Source: Symsagittifera roscoffensis
Taxonomy: Eukaryota > Xenacoelomorpha > Acoela > Convolutidae
Direction of reading: 5' to 3'
DNA: 64,000 nt
NCBI RefSeq assembly: GCF_963678635.1
Contig: NC_087066.1
Span: forward strand, 67,777,477-67,841,476
Below the pieces are notes generated by a model. It was not told where the DNA came from, made no database searches, and saw only the letters and a list, made by a program, of their open reading frames with translations. Shown here piece by piece: positions 12,254 through 24,331 of this stretch; within the stretch, counting starts at the first letter, position 1, and each line of letters begins with the position of its first letter. Made by a program: the position numbers and the translations under genes.

Positions 12254-12548
12254 TTACGCGGTTATACTGCAGTCGGAGTTGTTTTTGCTCGCTGAAACTA
12301 GCTTACTCGCTAAATATACTTTAAGCAACTTTTTTAAGTCCCCCCAACTCCAATGTATCAATTCAATTAGTTTTTCTGAATTATCATTTCAGTTTTTTTA
12401 ATGAAATTACGCCATATTTTGCTATAACTGATTTTTTTCTAAATTTTTATAATATGCTTGACAGTTTTTCAACAATTTGAAATTTTGTTTTGAAACTCAA
12501 TTGTTCTTCATGACTTTTTTTGGTTCTTTTTGGTAATCAATGACAAAA

Positions 12549-13074
12549 GCTTCGATCTTATAGAAAAGGGTGAAAGAGCTAAGAAGTTGATGTTGCTTGA
12601 AAAGAGTTTGAAAAGCGAGAACACGGATGACAGCCAAAAGTGCCCATTGAATTTGCTACAGCCATTTCTAAAATTTGGATATATCCCTTTTTTTTAAATA
12701 AAAACAGGAAACCATTTTGAAAGCTTCTAGGAAATGTTTAGTAGATCTCATTAATTTTATTGTACAAACAGAGTTTTTGAAAATATACATTAAAGTGAAC
12801 CTAAAAACAGGGGAAAACTGTTATTTATTTGGTGAATATATACAAAAAAAAACAGAGTGACTATCGAATAAAGCAGTTGATCCCTTATTCACGACTCTTA
12901 AGGAAAGCAGTTAACCAAATTAGAGCAAACTTATTTGGGAAAGCTGGAACACAAACGAAGACAAGTTATGGATGTAAACTCAAACCCTTTCAAATTAGTG
13001 GTTATACTTTGAACATCCAATTTTTTTGTTTTGTCACTTTAAGAATTGTGCAATTAAATAACTGTTTAATTTGA
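12549..13074 (+). pseudogene. Unrecognised protein-like frame in the tandem unit, copy 2
   Basis: Copy of 8394-8909 in the second unit. The first half (LIEKGERAKKLMLLEKSL…) and the second half (SDYRIKQLIPYSRLLRKAVN…) are both readable, but a homopolymer indel near 12690 puts them in different frames. The segment 12556-13074 is also the outer end of the left arm of the large inverted repeat. Confidence 0.4.
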
Positions 13075-14212
13075 TACTACAATTTTACAATTTTTCTCAA
13101 TATCTTGTAGTATATGTCAATTTGGTTTTAGCTAAAGCTTCCTACTCAACAGTTTGGAGCGCTATCAGTTATTATCATAGATTAAACCTTTGCTCAAAAA
13201 TTAAACATTAAGTTTTTTAACATTTGTCTAATCTTTTGACTGTTTCCCTGATCACGCAATTGCCTCTCTATATAAGGTGGCTTTTGACCCATATATATGA
13301 TCTACAGCTTATTGTGTTAAGAAGAGTTTGACCTTTCTTTCAATATATGGTTGAGGTGAACCAAGCTTTCGTATTCACCATCTGATCACTAGCAAGATAA
13401 AAACAGTTAGCATCATGCAATGTCCTCTATTTCTGTATCGATATTTTTTTTTCACAATTAACAAGACTTGTTTTGGAAAAACCGTTAATTGGAAGATAAA
13501 AAATCAAACCCTATCATCAAGATTCTACCTGACTCTTTGGAATCAATCGTGATGACAGCTGTTTCACACTAAACAATGCGCTCACATCAATTTGGCAACA
13601 GCAGTGTTCGAAACGATATAAGTGCGATTTTTTGGTTTCATGCATTTCAATAAACATCAATTACGTAGTGTTATTTTGAGGTGGAACAACAAAAAAAACC
13701 TGTTTAAGTTACGAATATAAAATTTGTTAAGATTTCTTGTACTAATTACGTTTGGAAATTTTACTTTGAGGATTTAAAATTTTGAGCCTCGATGCAGACA
13801 GACTTGCAATTTATTTCAAAGAAAAATTTCGTAAACAGTTAGAGCCATTATCATAAAAATTTTAATCACATAACTAAATCTACTGACTGTTTATCTGACT
13901 ACGCAATTGCTTCACTTCTCTCGGTTTATAAATTTGATCAAATAAAAAGATTTTCCATACTAAAACCATAGAAAATTTATAATTTTTAGAGACTGATCAA
14001 TCATCCTGCAAATATACAAAAGCTGTCATTTATGTTTGCTCGCTTACCGTCTTCAGCTGTACCAGCAGCAAGTCAATTTCTGCAATTCTTCTATCGATCG
14101 CGTTCATCTGCACGGTCAAGGATTCTCCTCAACAAACCATAACTTTCTTCTGATAACTTGTTATCGTAATCTTTATCTCTATGAGCAACAGTTTAAGTAC
14201 ATTAAACTACAT
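13071..14212 (+). repeat. Copy 1 of a roughly 1.1-kb tandem duplication
   Basis: The stretch starting at TTTGATACTACAATTTTACA (13071) recurs from about 14213. Shared landmarks are CAATATCTTGTAGTATATGT, the CTATATAAG segment, AACCAAGCTTTCGTATTCA, the exon-like segment near 13457-13622 and the CTGTACCAGCAGCA segment near 14052. The right copy lacks about 230 bases present here, so landmark offsets fall from 1142 to 915. Confidence 0.75.
13457..13622 (+). pseudogene. Decayed copy of the 172-base repeated exon
   Basis: Similar to 14610-14781 but with the acceptor AG lost (TTTTTTCACAATTAAC), an internal deletion, a TAA within the frame (CACTAAACAATG) and the donor changed from GATGTAAGT to GATATAAGT. 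It shows what this exon looks like after decay and makes the intact copies stand out. Confidence 0.5.
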
Positions 14213-14609
14213 GTTTAATTTGATACTACAGTTTGTCACTTTTTCTCAATATCTTGTAGTATATGTCAAATTGGTTTTAGCTAAAGCTTTCTACTCAATA
14301 ATTTGAAGCGCTATCAGTTATTATCATAGATTAACCCTTTGCTCAAAAAAAGAACATTAAGTTTTTTAACATATAACTAATCTCTTGACTGTTTCCCTGA
14401 TCACGCAATTGCCTCTCTATATAAGCTGGCTTTTGACCCATATATATGATTAACCATCTACAGCTTATTGTGTTAAGAAGAGTTTGACCTTTCTTTCAAT
14501 ATATGGTTGAGATGAACCAAGCTTTCGTATTCATACTCTGATCACTAGCAAGATAAAAACAGTTAGCATCATGGAATTTCCTCTATTTTTGTATCGATAT
14601 TTTTTTTAG

Positions 14610-14781
14610 TATTAACAAGACTTGTTTTCGACAAATCGTTAGTTGTTTCAAATTGGAAGATAAAAAATCAAACCCTATCATCAAGATTCTACCTGACTCT
14701 TTGGAATCCATCGTGATGACAGTTGTTTCACACAAAACGATGCACTCACATCAATTTGGCAACAGCAGTGTCCGAAACGAT
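14610..14781 (+). CDS. Repeated exon-like segment with strong splice sites, left arm
   Basis: A T-rich tract and AG at 14608-14609 are followed by 172 bases open in one frame and ending NSSVRND, then the donor GTAAGTG. The protein segment (57 codons plus one carried base) begins INKTCFRQIVSC, continues LEDKKSNPIIKILPD and ends MHSHQFGNSSVRND. The inverted copy at 24332-24503 has the same length, the same splice sites and an open frame. I do not recognise the family. It enters with one carried base and exits in phase 0. It may belong to a gene caught in the duplications. Confidence 0.45.
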
Positions 14782-14966
14782 GTAAGTGCGATTTTTTATT
14801 TTCTGACTGTTTATCTGATTACACAATTGCTTCACTTCTCTCGGTTTATAAATTTGATCAAAAAAACGATTTTTCATACTAAAACCATAGAAAATTTATA
14901 GTTTTTAGAGACTGATTAATCATCCTGCAAATATACAAAACCTGTCATTTATGTTTGCTCGCTTAC

Positions 14967-15026
14967 CGTCTTCAGCTGTACCAGCAGCATGTCAATTTCT
15001 GCAATTTTTCTATCGATCGCGTTCAT
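14967..15026 (-). CDS. Short exon-like segment on the opposite strand, left arm
   Basis: An ATG at 15026-15024 begins 20 codons (MNAIDRK, AEIDMLL, VQLKT) that end exactly at a GTAAGC donor. Just upstream of the ATG is a CAG, so it could also be an internal exon. The segment is helix-forming and coiled-coil-like. Copies lie at about 14047-14106 (minus) and 24087-24146 (plus). On the other strand the same bases offer an acceptor-like TCTTCAG with a short open frame, so strand is not certain. Confidence 0.3.
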
Positions 15027-15479
15027 CTGCACGGTCAATGATTCTCCTCAATAAACCATAACTTCTTCTGATAACTTGTTTTTTGTTATCACTATCTCTA
15101 TGAGCAACAGTTCATCAAAGAATTTGGACTTTATGCTGTTGCGAATTGGTCTTGGTGTTTGCTGCTTCCATCAACAATTTTTTGTAAAAATTTGAAAACT
15201 GATCTTTCCTATTACAATTTAAGTACATTTTTTGTGGGCATTGTTTTCGCGAGAATTGAAATTAAAATTGATGCTGCATATGCCACTTTTTCATATTGAA
15301 ATGCTTTTACTTAGGATACCTGGAAAATCAAATAATTAATCAGATTGTTTCGCAAATCAACAGAATGACAAACAGTATCATTATAGTATTTGGTTGATTA
15401 TTCTAGAATTTTCTAAGAACTTCAGAAGAAAGATTGGAAGACTTGGATTGAGTTAGAAATTAAACTTAATTTAGAATAC

Positions 15480-17010
15480 AATAAACGATTACACATAAAC
15501 GCAGACATACATACACACAAAACATTAAGTTACATTTTTGTATACACATAAAAAAATAAAAACATTTGCATAAATTTCACACTTACAAGTTACTTACGAA
15601 ATGAAGTCATACATACTTTCCCTCATATATACGTACATGAAAGAAAAACTTACATAAGGCCATTCATACAAAATAACATATAAAAACTTATTCATACACA
15701 AATACTAAATACACACATACTTAAAAAAACACAAACATACATACACTCAAATATAAAAACATTCTTAAAGACAGTCATACAAACATATATACAAACAAAT
15801 ATGCATGATTACATACAAAAATAAATTGTTACTTGAGGACAATCCTACAAACATACATACAAAAACACATACCTATATACAAAATTACTTACATACAAAC
15901 ATATATTCAAAAACAGTCTCAGTTGAACACATTCATACAAACATACATTAAAAATACATACGTACAAACCTATTTAAATACATACGTTTATACATTCGTA
16001 CATACATACATACACAAATAATCTTGTATAAAGACATTCATAAAAACATACATTCAAAGTTATACATACACACATAATTAAATTCAATCATTCTTAAAAA
16101 AATTCATCAATTCCTGCAACCATACAAACAGATATACATAAAATGAATGCAAAGAGACTACCATAAAAACAAAAGTATGTGCATACATACAAACAGAAAG
16201 GTAAGTCTTACATACTTGCTTACATACTTTTGAGCCTACAATCATTTATACGGTAAATTTATACTTACCAACAGGCAAAAATTTTAACTAATCTTTTTAC
16301 TGACCTAACAAATATCACCACTTGTAAGTACACAAACAATAATAGATTCAGTTCACACATTTTGAAGACGAATATATACACATATTCAACAAAAAGAATC
16401 ACCTTACAGACTGGCATTTATACGTAGGTTTATGCAATCAGATGTACTTGCCTTTCTTTTTTCATACTCACTTACAAATATACATAAGTACTTTTCTACA
16501 AAAGGCAAAGATCGTACTTTTACACTTTCTTTTTAAACAGACATACAACTTCAATCATAAAATTGTACAACTTTACAAACAAATAAGTTTTTGAATGCTT
16601 TTAGACCTAAGAACATAGTTCATAGAAAAATCATTATTTATAATCTTTCACTCAGTTACGCGGACATGCAGTCAAAAGCTCTTATTTAAATAAAAACAAA
16701 AAAATCTAGATAAATTTTGTAAATATTCAAATCAATACACACGACTAGTATGTACATACATGCCTAATTACATACATACATGCGAAGTGCTGTACACTTT
16801 TACTTAGATACATACCGTCATTAATACCCACACATGCACAGCATATATGCATACACATATACTATAGAAATAATACCTTGTTAAACTTTCAAGAAAAACT
16901 AGAAACATTAGAAAAGATCAAGTTGGGTTTTTTTTAGGGTTCACAAAACAATAAGCAGAAAAACCTACTCATACATACATACACACAAACTTGCATACGT
17001 ACACGCATAC
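15480..17010 (+). repeat. TACA/CATA-rich tetranucleotide block, left arm
   Basis: An irregular low-complexity block dominated by ACATACATACAAACAT-like words, with interspersed non-repetitive AT-rich sequence. Open frames here translate to repeats of Tyr-Ile-Gln-Thr and are not genes. Confidence 0.85.
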
Positions 17011-18220
17011 AGAAAAGATATTTACATGCATTTGTTTTAAGCTAATTATAATTATTCATACAAAATTATAGCCATTACGTTTTACATATATCAACATATC
17101 CATTTAATTACAGTCAAACCTACATGCATGATTTTGTTTTACAATGCAGACTTCACACGCCGAGATTTGCAAAGACAGGCCAGCTGTTAATTTTCAGACC
17201 AGTCATCTACACAATTTAGCAATTTCTTTTCCTCTTTGGAAAAGTAAAAACCGTTGACAAACAATTTTGTAATATGTCTGATATCACAAACTAATAGTCC
17301 AACAGTATCAAACATGAGCTCAAAAATTGACCAGTGAGTCGTGAGAAGCATTTTAAAAAAAAGTTCCAGGCTTACTAAATTGCATAAGATGGGAAATTTT
17401 TAAAACAAACTGCTGAAAACTTTTTGTTGGTTGGTCCGAATAAAGTCGTTTCACATATCAAAATCTGCTCTCAACTAAATTTTTAGTTTTGTATGAAACT
17501 TTAAGACAGTGAAAATTTTAAATCGAAACAAAAGTTTTAGCCATGGTTTTTAGTTTTGTAACCTTTCTTTGTTACCTTTCTTCTACTGTAGTTTGATATG
17601 TCCTTAGATGACTATTAAGCTGCAGTTTAACCGTAGACCAATGTACATTGACTAGATTTGTACATTGTGTTGCTTTCTCGCTAATCCATCAAAAATTTCA
17701 AAATTTTTCGTTGTTCAAAAAATTTGATTACTTCTGAAAAAGCTATTAAACACAGTTTCGTTTTTTTGCGTTTTTTTGCCCTTTATTTATGCAATATCGA
17801 TAGTTGGAGCTTTTTATTTTAGAAATTTTAGATAAAATTAACGTTAAAAGATATGTTTTTGAAAATGAAACTAGTTCTAAGCTGATGTTCAAAATTTTGA
17901 CTCATTTTTTCCAGTGAAGAAGAATTTTTTTAGGAAAATTTAAAGTGTAGCAAACTGAACAACCAATTTTTTTTTGTAATTTTAAATATTCTAGAACAAC
18001 CATTTTTCAGACTTGCAAGATTAAAGAGAAATTGATTTTTCGTTTTTTGAAATTCGATACAAAACAAACAGTTAAGCATTAAGTATTGAATTCAACTCGA
18101 ATATCACAACAAAGCCGCACAAAACAGGCTGGGAACTTTTCCTATTGATTCCATGTATAACAGAGATTGATGCATTCCGATCAATTTTTTTTCTTTTTGG
18201 GAGCAACTGGCGTGTCTATT

Positions 18221-18686
18221 CGGATAATATTGGTTGTCTGCCGACTGCACCAAGGGCTCCTTGTTAGACTGGTATCTGCAACGAGAGTAACAAGGTGAAG
18301 CTGGTGGCTCGATTCCCAGGCCGACCTCGGGCCTCTCGACTTCCTGGAGAGATCAACGTTGATTCTACCATAGAAAAACGCTATCATGAGGAGATGATTT
18401 AATCTAGATCTTTGATTAGCATAACTTTGGATAATTGGGCTGAATCGATGATACACCCTCCAATGAACAAAAATTCATCTTGTTTGACGCATCTTTTCAG
18501 CTTCTAATCCAAATTTTGAAAATATTTAGGAACTTATTGGAAAATATGTAACTTAGAGTGATAAATTTACCATTATTTTATTTCAATTGTTGTCTATAAG
18601 GAAAAGAAATCTCTGTGACTAGTCGTGTGAAAAAATAGTACGTTCTTGCGCTGATTCAGTAAAAATTAGTATATATTGTGCTGCGA
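18221..18686 (+). mobile_element. SINE-like insertion present only in the left arm
   Basis: The right arm reads straight through (CTATTAAAACATAAC in complement) where the left arm carries about 466 extra bases. The first 120 bases are GC-richer than their surroundings. They contain a candidate A box (TTAGACTGGTATC near 18265) and a B-box-like GGCTCGATTCCC near 18307, 40 bases apart, as in tRNA-derived SINE heads. The tail is AT-rich. A clear target duplication was not found. Confidence 0.5.
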
Positions 18687-18978
18687 AAAACATAACAAGT
18701 CAAATCAAGAATTGAAAAAAAAAATAGCAGATGAAAACATTCTTTTGTATAATAAAGACCACATCTTGTCTAACTTTTGATCTTGTAAAATATTAACTTT
18801 ATCGACTGTTCTTCTGTTCTTGAAAATTGAACAATTTTGGACAAGTAATTAAACAGAGCATAAATTTTGGTTCGCATTCTAATCTTGTATTCAGTGGCTA
18901 CTCTAAAATGTACACATAAATTTCCACATGTTCGATTGAGATTTCTGATTGGGTATAGATGACAGTTCACATTCCGAG

Positions 18979-19178
18979 NNNNNNNNNNNNNNNNNNNNNN
19001 NNNNNNNNNNNNNNNNNNNNNNNNNNNNNNNNNNNNNNNNNNNNNNNNNNNNNNNNNNNNNNNNNNNNNNNNNNNNNNNNNNNNNNNNNNNNNNNNNNNN
19101 NNNNNNNNNNNNNNNNNNNNNNNNNNNNNNNNNNNNNNNNNNNNNNNNNNNNNNNNNNNNNNNNNNNNNNNNNNNNNN
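18979..19178. other. Assembly gap, 200 N
   Basis: Exactly 200 unknown bases lie next to the inner end of the left palindrome arm. The round number suggests a placeholder of unknown true size. Open frames called across it are meaningless. Confidence 1.
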
Positions 19179-20497
19179 TTTTGGGCGAAACGTGGAAGGA
19201 TCTGATTTATCAGACAACAACAAAACTGGCGAAAACTGAAAAAATTTAAGACCTGCTAATGAAGGGCACGTATCTAAGTTCTAGCCTTGTTTATGCGATG
19301 AATTTAAAAAAAAACTGACGGTGACAACAGCAGTAAAACTAACCTGTTGCAAGATTATCAACAATGAGTAGGACTCTTCTACAGGCGTTGCTAAACAAAA
19401 ACTTAAACACATGAGCAAACATAAGAAATTATGTTTTAAACACACTGATACACAGCATCGTTTATCTAAGTTGAGAAAGAATAGATGTACTTATATAAAA
19501 AATTTTACATGTTTTTGTTCATTCAAAAAATACGTTGAAGTGATACAAACAAGATTTTTCCTGACAAAACAGGGCTTATGTCAAAATCACTCCGAGTTAT
19601 TCCATTTATACAAAGACAAAAGAACCCATGCAGGCGTAAACCCGAAATTGAAATGAAAACAAAATCAAACCAAACTTAGACACTCACATACCCGCATTTT
19701 ATTTATATAAATAAACACTCGTTTATTCACATTACCTATGAAATACCTAGTGAGAACTATGTAAAAATCTGAAACAAAAATTTCAATGATTGTAATAATC
19801 AGTTGTAATTCTAATTAGAATTGCACGTTTGAGATTAGTTAGAATAAGAAATGAATGAGTAGTTCCGTAAAAACATATCACTTACTGTAGGTCTATCTAG
19901 GCATAGAAACACATTTGAATGTAGCATCTGGTACATTTTTAGTATGTGGTGAATAATTCAGAAATCAACAGCAAAACAATTTGAGATGATTTGTTTTTCT
20001 ACTTAAAGTTGCACTTCTGATGACATAATTTCTAACACATAAGTGAAATCATACATATGAATTGATATACAATTGTATATAATCACAAACATATTTTGTA
20101 GACATTATTCATGCTTGCATATACAAATAAGATTTGATTACAACGCCTATATTCATGCATTAATTTTACGTATACAAAACTTGATCGATATTACTTCGTG
20201 TTATCAGGTTTGATCGTAGTACAGATACAAAAACTAGTGAAATGTTGGCTTTAATTCTCGCTTTTGCTGCACTTCACATAAAAATTAACAATTACACATA
20301 CCTATATGCACACCCGTAAAAATGAAACATGTTAAACGCTTAAATATTAAAAGCTCAAGATTATTCGAACCATTCGCTTATCAGTCAGTGATACATCATA
20401 CTCAGCGTAGCAAAATTGAATAGGTTTCCCAGCAGATTAACAAACTCCTGTAATAATATACCAGATTGAAATGTAAAGGTTTTCTTTTTGAAAAATT
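19179..20497. other. Spacer between palindrome arms, no gene seen
   Basis: AT-rich sequence not mirrored by either arm. The longest open frame (19411-19656) has no recognisable motif. I see no feature I can support here. Confidence 0.6.
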
Positions 20498-21959
20498 CTC
20501 GGAATGTGAACTGTCATCTATACCCAATCAGAAATCTCAATCGAACATGTGGAAATTTATGTGTACATTTTAGAGTAGCCACTGAATACAAGATTAGAAT
20601 GCGAACCAAAATTTATGCTCTGTTTAATTACTTGTCCAAAATTGTTCAATTTTCAAGAACAGAAGAACAGTCGATAAAGTTAATATTTTACAAGATCAAA
20701 AGTTAGACAAGATGTGGTCTTTATTATACAAAAGAATGTTTTCATCTGCTATTTTTTTTTTCAATTCTTGATTTGACTTGTTATGTTTTAATAGAAACGC
20801 CAGTTGCGCACAAAAGGAAAAAAATTGGAATGCATCAATCTCTGTTATACATGGAGTCAATATGAAAAATTTCCAGCCTGTTTTGTGCGGCTTTGTTCTG
20901 ATATTTGAGTTGAATTCAATACTCAGTGCTTAACTGTTTGTTTTGTAATCGAATTTAAAAAAAAAAGAAAAAAAAAATTCTCTTTAATCTTGCAATTTAG
21001 ATTCATATCTGAAAAATGGTTGTTCTAGAATATTTAAAATTACAAAAAAAATTTGGTTGCTCAGTTTGCTAAAAGTTAAAGTTTTTGGAAAAAAATTTCT
21101 TTTCTACTGGAATAAATGAGTTGAACATCACAAAGTTTTGAACATCAGCTTAGAACAACTTTCATTTTCAAAAACATACCTTTTAACGTTAATTTTATCA
21201 TATTTAAAAATAATTTTCTAAAATACTATAGCTCAAATCATCGATACTGCATAAATAAAGGGCAAAAAAATGAAGAAAAAAAAACTGAAACTGTTTAATA
21301 GCTTTTTCAAAAATAATTAAATTTTTCGAACAACAAAAAATATTTGAAATTTTTGATCGATTAGCGAGAAAGCAACATAATGTACAAATTTAGTCAACGT
21401 GCATTCGCCTACGTTTAAACTGCAGCTTAATAGTCATCTCAAGACATATCAAACTACAGCAGAAGAAAGGTAACAAAGAAAGCTACAAACATAAAAACAA
21501 TGGCTAAAAATTTTGTTTCGATTTAAAATTTTCACTGTCTTAAAGTCTCATACAAAACTAAATTTTTAGTTGAGAGCAGAATTTGATATGTGAAACGACT
21601 CTATTCGGACCGTCCAACAAAAATTTTCAGCAATTTGTTTTAAAAGTTTCCTATCTTATGCAATTTAGTAAGCCTGAAACTTTTCTTACGACAACTAGAA
21701 TTGCTTCTCATGACTCACTGGTCAATTTTTGAGCTTAGATTTGATACTGGTGGACTATTAGTTTGGGATATTAGACATATTACAAAATTGTTTATCAACA
21801 GTTTTTAATTTTCCAAAGAGGAAAAGAAATTGCTAAATTGTGTAGATGACTTGGCTGAAAATTAACAGCTGGCCTGTCTTTGCAAATCTCGGCGTGTGAA
21901 GTCTGCATTGTAAAACAAAATCATGCATGTAGGTTTGACTGTAATTAAATGGATATATT

Positions 21960-23620
21960 GATAAATGTAAAACATAAAGGATATATTTTTGTATGAATAT
22001 TTATAATTATCTTAAAACAAATGCATGTAAGTATCTTTTATGTATGCGTGTACGTTTGCAGGTTTATGTGTATGTATGTATGAGACTGTTTTTCTGCTTA
22101 TTGTCTTGTGAAATCGAATCAATGATAATTAAAAGAATAACTAAAACCCAACTTGATCTTTTCTAATGTTTCTAGTTTTTCTTGAAATTTTAACAAGGTA
22201 CTATTTGCATAGTACATGTGTATGCATATATGCTGTGTGTATGCGGGTATTAAGGACGGTATGTATCTAAGTAAAAGTGTACAGCTTTTTGCATGTATGT
22301 ATGTAATTAGGCATGTATGTACATACTAGTCGTGTATTCATGTGAGTATTTACAAACTTTATCTTAATTTTTATGTTTTTATAAGTAAGAGCTTTTGACT
22401 GCATGTCCGTTTGACTGAATCAATGATTGCAAATAATGACTTTTGTATGAACGTATGTTCTTACATCTAAAAGCATTTAAAAACTTATTTGTTTGTAAAA
22501 TTGTACGAATTTATGATTGAAGTTGTATGTCTGTTTAAAAAGAAAGTGTGTACACATGAGTAGTTGCGTGGTTGTAAAAGTACGATCTTTGTCTGTTTGT
22601 AGACAAGTACTTATGCATTTTTGTATATGAGTATGATAGATGAAAGGCATGTACATATGATTGCATAAACCTACGGATAAATGCCAGTCTGTAATGTGAT
22701 TCTTTTTGTTGAATATGTGCATATATTCGTCTTGAAAGTGTAAATTGAATGTATGTTGGTTTGTGTGTTTACAAGTGGTGGTATTTTATAGGTCAGTAGA
22801 AAGATTAGGTTAAATCATTGCATGTTGGTAAGTATAAATTTTCCGTATAAATGATTGTAGGTTTAAGAGTATGTAGGCAAGTGTGTAAAACTTAGCTTTC
22901 TGTTTGTATGTATGCACATACTTATGTTTGTATGGTAGTTTGTTTGCATTCATTTTATGTATATGTGTGTTTATGGTTGCATGAATGTATGAATTTATGT
23001 AAAAATGATTGTATTTAAATATGTGTGTACGTATAACTTTGTAAGTATGTTTGTATGAATGTCTTTATATAAGATTATCCGTGTATGTATGTATGTATGA
23101 ATGTATAAACGCATGTATTTAAGAAAGTTTGTATGTATGTTTTTTAATGTAAGTTTGTAAGAATGTGTTTAACTAGGATTTCTTTTGAATGTTTGTATGT
23201 ATGTAAGTATTTTTGTATATAAGTATGTGTTTTTGTATGTATGTTTGTAGGATTGTCCTCAAGTAACTATTTATACTTGTATGTATGTATGCATATTTGT
23301 ATGTATGTAAGTTTGTATGAATATCTTCAAGTAAGACTTTATATTTGAGTGTATGTATGTTTGTGTTTTTTTAAGTATGTGTGTATTTAGTAATTGTGTA
23401 TGAATAAGTTTTTATATGTAATTTTGTATGAATGGCCGTATGTAAGTATTTTTGTGTATGTATGTATATATGAGGGAAAGTATGTATGACTTTATTTCGT
23501 AAGTAACTTGTAAGTGTGCAATTTATGCAAATGTTTTTATTTTTTTATTTGTATACAAATATGTACTTTATGTTTTTTGTGTATGTATGTTTGAGTATAT
23601 GTGTAATTGTTTATTGTATT
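21960..23620 (-). repeat. TGTA-rich tetranucleotide block, right arm
   Basis: Mirror image of 15480-17010 (GTATGTATGTATG words on the plus strand). Repeat numbers differ between arms, as expected for slippage after the inverted duplication. Confidence 0.85.
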
Positions 23621-24086
23621 TTAAATTAAGTTTTCTTTCTAACTCAATCCAAATCTTTTAATCTTTCTTCTAATGTTCTTGGAATATTCTAGAATAATCA
23701 ACCAAACACTATAATGATACTATTTTTCAGGTTGTTGATTTGCCAAACAATCTGATTAATTTTTGATAAATTTCGTCTAAATATTTGATTTTCCAGGTAT
23801 CCTAAGTAAAAACATTTCAATATGAAAAAGTGGCATATGCAGCATCAATTTTAAGTTCAATTATCCTGCAGACAATGACCATAAAAAACAATTAAAATGT
23901 AACAGGAAAGATCAGCTTTCAAGTTTTGACAAAAACTATTGATGGAAGCAGCAAACAACAAGACCAATTCGCAACAGCATAAAGTCCAAAGTCTTTGATG
24001 AACTGTTGCTCATAGAGATAGTGATAACAAAAAACAAGTTATCAGAAGAAATTATGGTTTATTGAGGAGAATCATTCACCGTGCAG

Positions 24087-24146
24087 ATGAACGCGATCGA
24101 TAGAAGAATTGCAGAAATTGACATGCTGCTGGTACAGCTGAAGACG
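24087..24146 (+). CDS. Short exon-like segment, right arm
   Basis: Inverted copy of 14967-15026 reading MNAIDRRIAEIDMLL and VQLKT up to a GTAAGC donor. Open frame and splice site are both kept. There is no recognisable domain. Confidence 0.3.
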
Positions 24147-24331
24147 GTAAGCGAGCAAACATAAATGACAGGTTTTGTATATTTGCAGGATGATTGATCA
24201 GGCTCTAAAAACTATAAATTTTCTATGGTTTTAGTATGAAAAATCTTTTTTTTGATCAAATTTATAAACCGAGAGAAGTGAAGCAATTGTGTAATCAGAT
24301 AAACAGTCAGAAAACAAAAAATCGCACTTAC

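Larger units (their letters stand above)
9192..13353 (+). repeat. Copy 2 of the 4.14-kb direct tandem duplication
   Basis: Second copy of the unit at 5053-9191. At its right end, after CAATATATGGTTG, the sequence runs on into unique flank (GAGGTGAACCAAGC) instead of restarting, which fixes the right border of the duplicated unit. Open frames and monomer structure are shared with copy 1. One change is a small indel near 12690 that shifts the frame of the coding-like piece found at 8394-8909 in copy 1. Confidence 0.9.
14213..15130 (+). repeat. Copy 2 of a roughly 1.1-kb tandem duplication
   Basis: Second copy of 13071-14212 with an internal deletion. It carries the better-preserved versions of the plus-strand exon-like segment (14610-14781) and of the minus-strand exon-like segment (14967-15026). 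The right palindrome arm contains one such copy, most like this one. Confidence 0.75.
12556..18978 (+). repeat. Left arm of a large inverted repeat
   Basis: From about 12556 to the gap edge at 18978 this sequence returns in reverse complement at 20498-25415. Landmarks mirrored in order are the protein-like frame (12556-13074), the exon-like segments, the TACA-rich block (15480-17010), the GCCAGCTGTTAATTTTC segment (17180) and GACAGTTCACATTCCGAG at the gap edge. This arm is longer by one extra 1.1-kb tandem copy and by an insertion at 18221-18686. Confidence 0.9.

Noticed and set aside
15833-16021. Frame of Tyr-Ile-Gln-Thr repeats
   Set aside because: Translation of the tetranucleotide block.
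18903-19249. Open frames across 18949-19249
   Set aside because: They are made mostly of the 200 N of the assembly gap.
18770-20706. Identical 66-72-codon frames on both sides of the gap as a conserved gene
   Set aside because: All bases there are identical because they are the inner palindrome ends, so frame conservation carries no information. No motif was found.
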